A stretch of DNA of 64,000 nt from Cupriavidus nantongensis (GCF_001598055.1 NZ_CP014844.1:3871642-3935641), one strand, 5' to 3'; positions 1 to 8,072 are shown, counted from the first letter of the stretch. Translations and numbers: made by a program. The notes: generated by a model from the letters alone, not told the origin.

Positions 1-2
1 TC

Positions 3-131
3 TCGGCGCTGAGCGCGAACATCGGGCTGCTGCGCACGGCGACGTCCGGGCAACGCTCCGAGCTCGACTCCAACTCCTACCGCGTCTACGACGGAAACAA
101 CGTCATGCGCGTCCGCCTGGGAATCTGGTGA
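3..131 (+). CDS. Phage tail tip/host-specificity protein (lambda J-like), C-terminal end only
   Basis: Only the last 42 codons are present; the gene begins before the window. The visible end reads as a Ser/Leu-rich helix (SALSANIGLLRTATSGQR) followed by a short beta segment ending VMRVRLGIW. That ending is typical of the C-terminus of large lambda gpJ-type central tail fibre proteins in phages of Burkholderiales. The stop overlaps the GTG start of the next gene, so the two are translationally coupled. The family assignment rests on a short tail, so it is moderate. Confidence 0.6.
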   Translation, partial: SALSANIGLLRTATSGQRSELDSNSYRVYDGNNVMRVRLGIW

Positions 132-445
132 TGCCGGCGGGTCTTCAAGTGTTTGACCAGAACGGCGCACTGGTTCTCGACATAGGTCACCGGCTGGCCC
201 GGATCACGGGGATGTTCTACACCGGCAAGAACACGGGGTACTACGACATCCCTGGGACGAACACAGGCGACCCGTGGTTTGCCGCAGTGGCAACGAACCG
301 TCCAGCGGAACCCGTCGGGGAGGCGTCGTTCTCGCTCTCTGGGAACCGACTCTTCTGGTCGTTCCCGCTGCCTGACGGCGTTCCAGACAGCACGGGGCTC
401 TACTACAACAACATCAACTACATGGTCTTCACAGGAGTTCGATGA
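128..445 (+). CDS. Small phage tail-associated protein
   Basis: The protein has 105 residues and starts at a GTG that overlaps the upstream stop. The N-terminal pattern (PAGLQVFDQNGALVLDI) followed by a predicted beta-rich body resembles the small DUF6453-type proteins encoded just after gpJ-like genes in siphophages. No enzymatic motif or signal peptide is seen. It probably contributes to the tail tip or receptor interaction, judged by position only. It overlaps the next gene by 4 bases (ATGA). Confidence 0.6.
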   Translation: MMPAGLQVFDQNGALVLDIGHRLARITGMFYTGKNTGYYDIPGTNTGDPWFAAVATNRPAEPVGEASFSLSGNRLFWSFPLPDGVPDSTGLYYNNINYMVFTGVR

Positions 446-1128
446 CCGCAGGACTTACCGTGTGGAACACATGGGGCACTGTGCAAGTCGATGACACCTG
501 GGCGAATCTCTCGCTCCGGTACAAGGTCCAGGTCAACACGACCGTCACGGGCGTCAATGGATCACGGGGATACGAAGGGACGCTCACGCTGCCCTGCGAC
601 ACCCCGCTGCTATTCATGAAGCCCACGGCGTCGGCGTGCATCAAGGCTTGCCAGAACAACGGCAACGGAACGTGGACCTGGACTTTCGGGACGCTGGACC
701 CGGCGACCATCACTACCTACGTGTTCGACAAGCCCGTCTGGCTCGCACAGTCATTCGGGCTGGAAATCTACGACGCCAATGGCAACAAGACGTTCGGGGA
801 CCAACACAAGCCCCTGAGGGTGGCCGGAGTCGTCCAGCCGGGCGCCGCGTCGGTCCAGCCTATCAACTTCTACGAGACTCCCTGGATTTACGCGGGTCTC
901 CCTGCTGGCTCATACGCCGTCTGCGCGTCCAACCCAGGCTCCGGGGAGCAACTCGCGTACGACAACGCTGAGGCCCAATTCTCTCAGGCGCTCTATGCGG
1001 GGATACGTGATCGGCAGGATGGGTGCCAGATGGCCTACGTGCCGGTCGCCTCGATTCCAGGGGACGCCTCTCCGGGCTCCTTCGTCCCTCCCCAATTCAT
1101 CATCATCGCAGACGTCATGGGTCTGTAA
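442..1128 (+). CDS. Phage tail-associated protein, DUF6453-like
   Basis: The 228-residue product opens with MTAGLTVWNTWGTVQVDDT, a paralogue-like echo of the preceding protein's start. The body is rich in Thr, Gly and aromatic residues and looks all-beta. The ATG lies inside an ATGA overlap with the upstream stop. It sits between the J-like gene and the tail fibre, which suggests a role in the tail tip or host range. No catalytic motif is visible. Confidence 0.6.
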   Translation: MTAGLTVWNTWGTVQVDDTWANLSLRYKVQVNTTVTGVNGSRGYEGTLTLPCDTPLLFMKPTASACIKACQNNGNGTWTWTFGTLDPATITTYVFDKPVWLAQSFGLEIYDANGNKTFGDQHKPLRVAGVVQPGAASVQPINFYETPWIYAGLPAGSYAVCASNPGSGEQLAYDNAEAQFSQALYAGIRDRQDGCQMAYVPVASIPGDASPGSFVPPQFIIIADVMGL

Positions 1129-1137
1129 AGGAGATCA

Positions 1138-3321
1138 ATGGCATGGTATGCAGCGGGTACTGTCGCGCTCACGAACGGTGACACGACGGTAACCGGGACC
1201 GGCACTTCCTTCATCGTGAAGGCCAAGGCCGGCGACATGTTTGTCCCCGAGGACGGCTCGAACGCCTTCTACGAGATCGGGTCCATCACGTCCTCGACTC
1301 AGTTCGTCCTCAAGCGGCCCTACCGGGGCACCACGGCCCAGGGCGTCGGATACGCAATCGTGCCGACGCAGAGTTTCCTGAAGGAGCTCGCCGCCCAGGT
1401 CACCGACCTCATCACGCTGTACTCGGAGGTTCCGCAAGACGCTGCGGACGCCGCCGCCTCGGCCCTGGCCGCGCAAGGTTACCGCGATGAGTCCCTGGCA
1501 GCAAAGACCGCCGCGGAGTCCGCCCGTGACTCTGCCACGGCCTCGAAGACCGCTGCGGCTACCTCGGCAACGGACGCCGCGAGCTCGGCTTCAGCCGCTG
1601 CGACGTCCGCGTCGTCGGCTTCCACTGACGCAGCCACGGCGACCTCGAAGGCGTCGGCGGCCTCAACGTCGGCCACGAACGCGGCCACGTCGGCAACCAA
1701 TGCAGCGGGCTCGGCCACTGCCGCGAACACGAGCAAGACGAACGCGGCGACGTCCGCCACGAACGCAAGCAACAGCGCGACGGCTGCGGCAACATCCGCG
1801 ACGAACGCCTCCAACTCGGCCACGAGCGCCGCAAGCGCGAAGACCGCTGCTGAGACGGCACGGGATGCGGCTGCGGCCTCGGCCACTGCGGCGGCCACGT
1901 CCGAGACGAATGCAGCAAGCTCGGCTACGAGCGCATCGAGCGCCAAGACCGCCGCAGAGACGGCGCGGGACGCTGCTGTGGTCGCCCGGAACGAGGCGGA
2001 GGACTTCGCGGCCGCAGCGGCCAATGTGAAGTCGGTGGCCGGACGAACCGGAGATGTGGTACTCGCAGTGGCTGATGTGAGCGGCGCTGCGCCCTTGGCG
2101 TCCCCGACGTTCACGGGTGCACCGAAGGTGCCTACTGCGGTAACGTCCACGAACACCACTCAAGCGGCCTCCACGGCATTTGTGAAGTCAGTCCTGTCGA
2201 GCATCGGCCTAAACGGACAAGCAGCAAGTGGCGGATTGACGGACCTAGACAATGCGGCGCTCGGGGCTGTGGTAACTGTGAATGGCGCCGAGAGCGACGC
2301 AGCGACGTATCACTGGCCGATTACGGGAAGCGCTGGATCAACCCTAGTCTGGTACAACGTCTTCACTTACGGCACGGCCATCCGCGCGACGCAATGGGCC
2401 ACGCAGGCGTTCTCCGGGACAAATCAGAACCGAACGTGGGTGCGTGAGAAGCATGACTCCGCGTGGTCGGCCTGGCGCGAGCAGGCGACGAAGGATTACG
2501 CCGACACAAAGCTGCCCCTAGCGGGCGGTACGCTTACCGGCCCGCTTGTCGTACAGGTGGAGGACAACACTGCTGCTGTTGGGCTCGACAACGGACTGAA
2601 CGAGAAATGGATCGAGTACAAACACAACGGCGTGCGTCGCATCTCCTGTACGTACAACAACACTCTGGATTCCTACAATATTGTTCGTTACGACCTTAGC
2701 GGCAATTATCTCGATACCCCGTTCACTCTAGGGCGCAATACCGGACTCGTCACCGTCCCTGGGCGGGTTGATATTGGCGATACCCGAAACGCATCAAAAC
2801 TCAATTTGATTGGGTGGGGCAACGGGCGCGGGGTGGCGCTTCTCACGCAGCCATCGCTGACTGGTACGAACGTATGCCAGTTGTTCCTCGCCAATGGCGG
2901 CGGGCAAGTCGGCAGCATTAGCACCACCGACAGCAATACGCAATTCAACACGACATCCGACTACCGCCTGAAACAGAACTGGCATGACATCCCCGCTCCG
3001 CTGGAATCGCTCATGCGCATCCGGTTCTACGAGGGGGAATATAAGGCCGAGCCCGGCAAGCAGTTCCTCTACGTCATCGCGCACGAATTGCAGGAGGTGG
3101 TGCCGACCGCCGTATCCGGCGAAAAGGACGCGATGGGGGACTGGCATCCGGTACTACGCGAGGGCGCGGACCCGCAGAATGTCCAGCCCGGCGACGTTAT
3201 CGACGTGGTGCAAGACATCGCGCCGCAGCAGGTGGACTACTCAAAGCTCGTCCCGCTGCTCGGCGCCGCACTTCAAGAACTCACCGCCCGCGTGGCGGCC
3301 CTCGAATCTCAACCCAACTAA
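1138..3321 (+). CDS. Phage tail fibre with C-terminal S74 chaperone domain
   Basis: The 727-residue fibre has an N-terminal attachment domain (about 1-95). Residues about 100-300 are a long Ala/Ser/Thr repeat shaft (SATNA, SASAA units) like lambda Stf. Tail-fibre repeats follow, including APLASPTFTGAPKVPTA near 320 and LPLAGGTLTGPL near 460. The end (about 600-727) carries SDYRLK and HELQEVVPTAV, the hallmark of Peptidase_S74 intramolecular chaperones, which drive trimerisation and then cut themselves off at the Ser of SDYRLK. AAGGAGATCA is a clear ribosome site before the ATG. The stretch at roughly 2600-2950 is visibly AT-richer than its surroundings, suggesting a swapped receptor-binding module. 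Confidence 0.9.
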   Translation: MAWYAAGTVALTNGDTTVTGTGTSFIVKAKAGDMFVPEDGSNAFYEIGSITSSTQFVLKRPYRGTTAQGVGYAIVPTQSFLKELAAQVTDLITLYSEVPQDAADAAASALAAQGYRDESLAAKTAAESARDSATASKTAAATSATDAASSASAAATSASSASTDAATATSKASAASTSATNAATSATNAAGSATAANTSKTNAATSATNASNSATAAATSATNASNSATSAASAKTAAETARDAAAASATAAATSETNAASSATSASSAKTAAETARDAAVVARNEAEDFAAAAANVKSVAGRTGDVVLAVADVSGAAPLASPTFTGAPKVPTAVTSTNTTQAASTAFVKSVLSSIGLNGQAASGGLTDLDNAALGAVVTVNGAESDAATYHWPITGSAGSTLVWYNVFTYGTAIRATQWATQAFSGTNQNRTWVREKHDSAWSAWREQATKDYADTKLPLAGGTLTGPLVVQVEDNTAAVGLDNGLNEKWIEYKHNGVRRISCTYNNTLDSYNIVRYDLSGNYLDTPFTLGRNTGLVTVPGRVDIGDTRNASKLNLIGWGNGRGVALLTQPSLTGTNVCQLFLANGGGQVGSISTTDSNTQFNTTSDYRLKQNWHDIPAPLESLMRIRFYEGEYKAEPGKQFLYVIAHELQEVVPTAVSGEKDAMGDWHPVLREGADPQNVQPGDVIDVVQDIAPQQVDYSKLVPLLGAALQELTARVAALESQPN

Positions 3322-3329
3322 GGAACAAC

Positions 3330-3554
3330 ATGAGCGAAGCAAACAAGACCGCATTCATCTGGACCGCCAACGGCGTCGTGTCGGCAGTGACCTTCCCCGG
3401 CGAGCAAGTGAGCGTCCCCGGCGTCCTGACCGCCGAAGTGGACGTGGCCGAGATCGTCGGCGTGGGCGAGGTGTGGCCCCCGGTGAAGGCGGACAAGGCG
3501 CCCAAGACCCCGAAGGCCACGGGCGCCAAGAAGCCGAAGGCTGACGCCGCGTAA
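3330..3554 (+). CDS. Small phage protein with basic Lys/Pro tail
   Basis: This 74-residue protein follows the fibre gene by 8 bases and has AAGGAAC before its ATG. The N-terminal half is neutral and beta-like; the end (KADKAPKTPKATGAKKPK) is strongly basic. I do not recognise a family. Position between fibre and holin suggests a late virion or lysis-associated role. It overlaps the holin start by one base. Confidence 0.55.
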   Translation: MSEANKTAFIWTANGVVSAVTFPGEQVSVPGVLTAEVDVAEIVGVGEVWPPVKADKAPKTPKATGAKKPKADAA

Positions 3555-3838
3555 TGAACGGCGAGTTCTCCCTGAAGCAGTTCCTGCTGCTGCTGACCGG
3601 CATGGGAATCATCATCGGCCTGGGTAAGCTCCTGGCCTCGAACGAGCGGTTCACGTGGCGCCTCGCCATCGGGCGCTCGATCATCTCCGCAGGACTGGCC
3701 GTGGCCGCAGGTTCGCTCCTGGCGTTCATCCCCGGCCTGTCGCAGATGGCCCTCCTGGGCCTCGCCGCAGCGTCCGCTGTCCTGGGCGAGCAGTTCCTGG
3801 AGAAGGTGATCCACCTGAAGGCCGGCGGGTCGCAGTGA
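3554..3838 (+). CDS. Phage holin
   Basis: The 94-residue product has three hydrophobic stretches (about 8-25, 40-58 and 62-80) separated by short charged turns, as in small class I-type holins that perforate the inner membrane to release endolysin. The motif LGKLLASNE followed by RLAIGRSIISAGL is common in holins of proteobacterial phages. It lies right after the fibre region, the place T7 keeps its holin gene 17.5. No endolysin gene is visible in this window. Confidence 0.75.
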   Translation: MNGEFSLKQFLLLLTGMGIIIGLGKLLASNERFTWRLAIGRSIISAGLAVAAGSLLAFIPGLSQMALLGLAAASAVLGEQFLEKVIHLKAGGSQ

Positions 3839-4305
3839 CCCTCCGCATCCTGCGGGCCTCCGAGCATCACGCCGAGGCCCTGCGGGCACTGCACACCCTG
3901 ACGTTCCCTGGCGACAGTCATGAGGACTACCTGACCGGCTGGTGGTGGATCGTCTTCGACGGGTGGAACCCCGTGGCATTCGCAGGAATGCGCCACGCCC
4001 ACTCCGAGCCCGACGTCATCTACTTCAGCCGCTGCGGCGTCCTCGCGTCGCACCGTGGCCTGGGCCTCCAGAAGAAGCTCCTGGCCAGACGCCTCGCGCT
4101 GGCAAAGCGCCTGGGTGTCAAAGCCTGCATCTCCACAACCATCGTCATGAACACCCCGTCCTCGAACAACCTGATTCGAGCGGGCTTCCGTCTCTACGAC
4201 CCCGCAGAACCCTGGGGCCACAACGAGACCCTCTACTGGCGAAAGGAACTCATTGTCGAAAAACGAGCCGCGCATCCGGGAGAAGTTCGAGAACATTCTC
4301 CTTGA
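3835..4305 (+). CDS. GNAT-family N-acetyltransferase
   Basis: Starting at the GTG that overlaps the holin stop (GTGA) gives 156 residues. The acetyl-CoA loop is seen as SHRGLGLQKKLLARR at about 73-87, followed by the N-x-x-S-N-N-L-I-R-A-G-F strand-helix typical of the fold's C-terminal half. The substrate is unknown. The gene sits in the late lysis/packaging block and overlaps the next gene by 53 bases, which suggests an acquired accessory gene now tightly packed in the operon. Confidence 0.75.
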   Translation: MTLRILRASEHHAEALRALHTLTFPGDSHEDYLTGWWWIVFDGWNPVAFAGMRHAHSEPDVIYFSRCGVLASHRGLGLQKKLLARRLALAKRLGVKACISTTIVMNTPSSNNLIRAGFRLYDPAEPWGHNETLYWRKELIVEKRAAHPGEVREHSP

Positions 4306-4543
4306 TGGGCTGACGGGCGTCCCCCTGGTGGGTAAGGACGGCCCCGTGATCGACCCGACGACCGGACAGGTCGTGATGGGTCCCCCGGACAACGGCTTCC
4401 TGGCCGTAGTCAAGGGCTACCTGAAGGACCTCATGGGCTTGAAGCCCGCCAAGCCCGAAGAGAATCTCCCCGCCACGGGGAAGTCCTCGGGCCTCCTGGA
4501 GCGCTTCGAGCGCCAGATGCCATTCGGAGCTCGGCCTAATTGA
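4253..4543 (+). CDS. Putative small terminase subunit (DNA maturase A)
   Basis: The 96-residue protein begins at TTG inside the acetyltransferase gene. The segment NGFLAVVKGYLKDLMGL resembles the short helix with F/L-x-V-V-x-x-Y-L-K-D found in small terminases of T7-like phages. It lies directly before a T7-like large terminase and overlaps it (TTGA), matching the T7 order 18 then 19. T7 gp18 is 89 residues. The call rests more on position and length than on strong similarity. Confidence 0.6.
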   Translation: MSKNEPRIREKFENILLDGLTGVPLVGKDGPVIDPTTGQVVMGPPDNGFLAVVKGYLKDLMGLKPAKPEENLPATGKSSGLLERFERQMPFGARPN

Positions 4544-6399
4544 CGGCCCGGCCCTGGTGGTGGGAGACCGATGATCCCATCCGCGAGGACTTCCGCAATC
4601 TTGCGTACCTCGTGTGGGAGCACATCGGTCTCCCCGCGCCGACCCCGGCGCAATTCGACATCGCTTACTTCCTCCAGCACGGGTGGGCCGGCTACGGCCA
4701 GCACAACGAGACTGGAGAGATCATCGAGTGGTTCGGTCACGAGCCCGTCGAGCCCGACCGCACCGGCTGGACGCGGATGGGGAACCCCGAGTCCAAGTTC
4801 CGCGAAGACATCATCGAGGCGTTCCGTGGCATCGGGAAGTCCTTCCTGACGTCCGCGTTCGTCCTGTGGCGCCTCTACCGGGACCCGGTGAAGGAGAAGG
4901 TCATCGTCCTGTCCGCCTCGGGCGCGAAGGCCAAGGAATTCGTCTCCATGACGAAGAACATCCTGATGACCATGGACCTCTTCGAGCGTCTGCGGCCTCG
5001 GGACGACCAGCGCGATACCGCGTGGTCCTTCGACGTCAATGGCGCCTCGATCTCCCAAAGCCCCTCGGTGAAGGCTGTCGGTATCACGGGTCAGATTACC
5101 GGCTCCCGAGCGACGCTCATCATTCCCGATGACATCGAGGTCGTGGACAACTCGCGGACCGAAGACGCCCGTGAGCGCCTGCTGCACAAGACGAACGAGT
5201 TCGCCGCTATCAAGGTGACTGGCGGGGCCGACGTGATCTTCCTGGGGACACCCCAGACCGAAGAGTCGATCTACACCAAGCTCATCAAGGAAGGCGGAGC
5301 GATGGGCTGGATTCTCCCGGCCCGCTACCCGCGCAAGGATAAGCGCGACTCCTACAAGTTCCAGATCGAGGGCCGAGAGACTCCCATGGACTGCCTCGCT
5401 CCCCGCGCCCGCGTGGTGGACCTGGAGCCGTCCCTGGAGTGGATGCCGACCGACCCCGAGCGGTTCGATGAAGTCGAGCTCTCCAACCGGGAGACCAAGG
5501 GCCGCGCCTACTTCGCCCTCCAGTTCCAACTGGACACGAGCCTGTCGGACGCCGAGCGCTACCCGCTCAAGCAGAACGACCTCATCGTGATGGCCTGTAA
5601 CTTCCTGAAGGCGCCGATGACCGTCTCGTGGGGGCATGACTCCAACGGGCGGAACAAGCGGATCGACCTCAAGAACTACGGGTTCACCGGAGACACGTGG
5701 CTCGCCCCGCTCTTCATCGACAACGATTGGGCGCCCTACGAGCAAAGCCTGGTGTTCGTGGACCCGTCGGGTCGAGGCAAGGACGAGACTGGCTATGCGG
5801 TCCTGAAGGCCCTGAACGGCATGATGTACGCCGTGGAGACCGGGGGCATCCAGGGCGATCCTGGCGCCGCCATGCAGAAGGTCGCAGAGGTCGCCAAGCA
5901 TCACAACGTCAACGAGATCGTCATCGAGCCGAACTTCGCCCCTGGCGTCTGGATTAGCGCGTTCGAGCCGATCCTGGCGAAGGTATGGCCGGCGGAGAAG
6001 CCGGGGGACACCTCGGGCTGCACCGTGCGCGAGGCTGAGTGGTCGAGGGCTCAGAAGGAAGTCCGCATCATCGACACCCTGGAACCCGTCATGGGGAGTC
6101 ACCGACTCGTCGTGGACGAGACCGTGGCGATGGATGCGGTCCTGATGTACCAACTGACCCACATCACCCGCGAGCGCGGCGCCCTGGCCCACGATGACCG
6201 CCTGGACGCCCTGGCCGGCGCAGTGTCCGAAATGCAGAAGGTTTTGCGCATCGACGTCGCCAGCGCCGCCAAGGACATGAAGGACGCCGAGCTCCAGGCG
6301 CTCCTGGACCGCTACGTGCGGGACCTGGAGGACGGCAGGACGTCCTGGGACGATTGGGACGACGAGCGGGTAGGCGCCAACGTCCGCTATCAAGGGTGA
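4540..6399 (+). CDS. Large terminase subunit, T7 gp19-like (DNA maturase B)
   Basis: The 619-residue protein is the ATPase-nuclease motor that cuts and packages phage DNA. The ATPase half shows the Walker A loop AFRGIGKSF (about 94-102), Walker B LIIPDDIE (about 193-200) and the coupling motif FLGTPQTE. The nuclease half has VDPSGRGKDETGYAV (Asp near 408), VIEPNF and AHDDRLDALAG (about 550-559). These motifs match T7 gp19 closely in wording and spacing (T7 is 586 residues). The TTG start is set by the 4-base overlap with the preceding gene. Confidence 0.95.
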   Translation: MTARPWWWETDDPIREDFRNLAYLVWEHIGLPAPTPAQFDIAYFLQHGWAGYGQHNETGEIIEWFGHEPVEPDRTGWTRMGNPESKFREDIIEAFRGIGKSFLTSAFVLWRLYRDPVKEKVIVLSASGAKAKEFVSMTKNILMTMDLFERLRPRDDQRDTAWSFDVNGASISQSPSVKAVGITGQITGSRATLIIPDDIEVVDNSRTEDARERLLHKTNEFAAIKVTGGADVIFLGTPQTEESIYTKLIKEGGAMGWILPARYPRKDKRDSYKFQIEGRETPMDCLAPRARVVDLEPSLEWMPTDPERFDEVELSNRETKGRAYFALQFQLDTSLSDAERYPLKQNDLIVMACNFLKAPMTVSWGHDSNGRNKRIDLKNYGFTGDTWLAPLFIDNDWAPYEQSLVFVDPSGRGKDETGYAVLKALNGMMYAVETGGIQGDPGAAMQKVAEVAKHHNVNEIVIEPNFAPGVWISAFEPILAKVWPAEKPGDTSGCTVREAEWSRAQKEVRIIDTLEPVMGSHRLVVDETVAMDAVLMYQLTHITRERGALAHDDRLDALAGAVSEMQKVLRIDVASAAKDMKDAELQALLDRYVRDLEDGRTSWDDWDDERVGANVRYQG

Positions 6400-6409
6400 T
6401 AGCCAAGCC

Positions 6410-6434
6410 GCCGATAGCCTCGTAAACTATCGGC
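6410..6434. repeat. 8-bp inverted repeat downstream of terminase
   Basis: GCCGATAG and CTATCGGC flank a 9-base loop. No T-run follows on either strand, so it is not a classic terminator; it may be an operator or mRNA-end hairpin between the terminase and the lipoprotein gene. Confidence 0.5.
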
Positions 6435-6462
6435 AAAACCAAATCAAACAAGAAGGGTCACT

Positions 6463-6738
6463 ATGAAGTCGCTGCTGGTCACTGCCGCTGTCCTGGTTCT
6501 CGCCGGATGCGGCACTCAGACTCAATGGGTCAACACGAAGATGGAGAAGCCGGGCCACTGGCGCTCGGACCTCCAGGCGTGCCGTGAGGTCGCCTCCCAC
6601 GAGGCCGGTCCGATGGACACCCGCAACGGGTACACCATCGACCAGATTCGCCTCCAGCACGCCGCCAAGCTCTCCGGCTACATCCAGGACTGCATGGAGG
6701 ATCGGGGGTGGGAGCGTCAGGTCGTCCAGAAGTCGTGA
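6463..6738 (+). CDS. Small phage-encoded lipoprotein
   Basis: The 91-residue product starts with a short signal sequence and the lipobox LAGC (Cys 16), so it should be lipidated and membrane-anchored. Two further Cys residues (about 38 and 84) could form a disulfide. AAGGG stands 6 bases before the ATG. It follows the terminase behind a hairpin and could be an o-spanin substitute or a lysogenic conversion gene. I see no family signature, so the function is open. Confidence 0.65.
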   Translation: MKSLLVTAAVLVLAGCGTQTQWVNTKMEKPGHWRSDLQACREVASHEAGPMDTRNGYTIDQIRLQHAAKLSGYIQDCMEDRGWERQVVQKS

Positions 6739-7004
6739 CGATCCCTGACACCCCGAACGGGCGGCTGGTCACCTACCTGATGTCCAGCTACCTCTACTAC
6801 GTCGAGGACGTCCACGTCCTGAGCGACTGCGACTTCGACTACCTGTGCAACCGGCTGGTCCAGGAGTGGGAGCAGATCGACCATCCCCACAAGGTCCTGG
6901 TGAGTCTTGAGGACCTCCGGGCCGGCACCGGCTACGCCATCAAGTACCCGACGATTGTCGCTGGCGCTGCCCGGCGCTGGTATCGAGAGTCCACGAAGCG
7001 ATAG
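6735..7004 (+). CDS. Phage protein resembling domain Ia of NAD-dependent DNA ligase
   Basis: The GTG that overlaps the lipoprotein stop (GTGA) gives 89 residues. The run SYLYYVEDVHVLSDCDFDYL mirrors the Y-Y-x-x-D-x-P-x-I-S-D-x-E-Y-D-x-L motif of LigA domain Ia, which binds the nicotinamide end of NAD. The adenylation and later domains are absent, so it cannot be a ligase alone. Similar stand-alone small proteins occur in phages as LigA-related proteins of unknown role. Relation to LigA is my reading of the motif. Confidence 0.6.
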   Translation: MTIPDTPNGRLVTYLMSSYLYYVEDVHVLSDCDFDYLCNRLVQEWEQIDHPHKVLVSLEDLRAGTGYAIKYPTIVAGAARRWYRESTKR

Positions 7005-7062
7005 GAAGGCCCAGGAGCGCTTAGAGGCGCGGGGAGTCACCGAGACACCCTGCCGCCGGCAC

Positions 7063-7082
7063 GGGCCGTCCTGGAGCGTCTC
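7063..7082. repeat. Outlying copy of a 20-bp prophage repeat
   Basis: GGGCCGTCCTGGAGCGTCTC, identical to the unit at 7601-7620, lies alone here, followed by a degraded half copy (GTGGTCCTGGGACGCC). It ends at the stop codon of the small minus-strand gene. Confidence 0.75.
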
Positions 7083-7221
7083 AGTGGTCCTGGGACGCCT
7101 TCTCGGCCTGGCGCTTCCTGTCCCACTCTTCCCAATGACGTCGCTTGGCCTCCTGGTCGCGCTGGTACGCCATGTACCCTGCCCCGGCGAGGAAGGCGGC
7201 GATTATCAGGGCGACGGTCAT
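7081..7221 (-). CDS. Small single-span membrane protein
   Basis: Reading from the internal ATG gives 46 residues: MTVALIIAAFLAGAGYM forms one membrane helix, then a highly charged tail (DQEAKRRHWEEWDRKRQAEK). CCCGGAGC before the ATG is an acceptable ribosome site. It is one of only two candidate genes on the minus strand of this prophage. A longer upstream frame exists but has unlikely composition, so I used the short form. A lysis-accessory or superinfection role is possible but unsupported. Confidence 0.5.
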   Translation of the reverse strand: MTVALIIAAFLAGAGYMAYQRDQEAKRRHWEEWDRKRQAEKASQDH

Positions 7222-7590
7222 GGGGGGCTCCGGGAGTCTTGGGGACCCGCATGATACCGCCCCAGAAAATTCCCCAGAAAATGCGTGACCAGGGGTGCCG
7301 GGCCGCGCGAACGCGAATCCCCCCTGCCGCCCCCAGGCCCTCTTGGCCGGATCGAGGGGCGCAGCGGCCACGCCGAGCCGTACCGTGGGACCTCGGGCGT
7401 CCCCACGATGCCCTGCCGATGCTGGCATTTCCCTTATGAATCAATGGCTTGCGCACTGCGGCCAGCGGATACATGGGACTCACGCCGCATCCGATGGGCT
7501 CCAAGACGGCGCGGGACGACAGGCGGCACCAGGACAGAGGTTTGGCGAGAGCGCGAGCGCGTGCACTTGCTTGCCTCTGTTTCCTGTTTT

Positions 7591-7699
7591 GGGCGGTCCT
7601 GGGCCGTCCTGGAGCGTCTCGGGCCGTCCTGGAGTGTCTCGGGCCGTCCTGGGGCATCGCAAGCGGTCCTATGCGTCCGGGGCCGTCCTGCGCCCTCTT
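7591..7699. repeat. Tandem array of 20-bp units
   Basis: After a 10-base partial unit, copies start at 7601, 7621, 7641, about 7661 and 7680. The first two differ at one base (GGGCCGTCCTGGAGCGTCTC and ...GAGTGTCTC); the others keep the core CCGTCCTGG or CGGTCCT. A related core (CCGTCCTGGTGACGTC) sits at 7761. The exact 20-bp period is compatible with two helical turns, as expected for protein-binding iterons. Confidence 0.8.
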
Positions 7700-7814
7700 A
7701 TGGGCTCGCTACGGCCTGCGGCCTCCGCTCGCGCTGGTGCGATGCGCATGGATCGGGGCGCCGTCCTGGTGACGTCTGGTGACGTCGGGGAGAGAGCGGG
7801 GAGAGGCGCCCTCG

Positions 7815-7832
7815 GAGTAAATACGTACAAGG
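7815..7832 (+). repeat. Dispersed 18-bp prophage element, copy 1
   Basis: GAGTAAATACGTACAAGG. Consensus of the four copies is GAGTAAATMMGTACANGG. This copy lies in the non-coding block upstream of the early region. Confidence 0.7.
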
Positions 7833-8072
7833 TAGTACCGCTGGGCCGCTCTATGAGATAGAGATGAGGCCCAGGCCCTCTATAAGACGTCTTTGAGACC
7901 GTCCCTAAGCCGCAGATGGGGGACTGATGGGGGAGTATCCCACTCCCTTCGCTAGAGACCGGCTCTATGTTCCGCACGACTCACCATGACTTGCCTGTGA
8001 CCGTCTGAGGTATGCCGCACGGTATCGCCCGGCAAGTCATGGCTCTTCGCGCGGCCTGAGAATACCCCTACA

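Larger units (their letters stand above)
7222..8072. other. Repeat-rich non-coding block of the prophage
   Basis: No convincing gene is present; the many open frames here are Arg/Pro-rich shadows. The block holds the tandem 20-bp array (7591-7699), a 10-bp tandem TGGTGACGTC twice at 7767-7786, one copy of the 18-bp element (7815-7832), the dyad CTCTAT-GAG-ATAGAG near 7851, and TATAAGACGTCTT near 7880, which resembles the large palindrome at 11123-11168. Bases 7222-7560 show nothing I recognise. Iteron-like content next to the terminase would fit an origin or packaging site. Confidence 0.55.

Noticed and set aside
4417..6393. 658-codon open frame antisense to the large terminase
   Set aside because: It is a shadow of high-GC coding sequence. 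Composition is His/Gly/Arg/Val-rich without motifs, and the plus-strand terminase motifs are unambiguous.
7037..7861. Several 60-200-codon frames in the prophage non-coding block
   Set aside because: They translate the tandem 20-bp repeats into Arg/Pro/Ser repeats. Only the 46-residue membrane frame (7081-7221, minus) has protein-like features.
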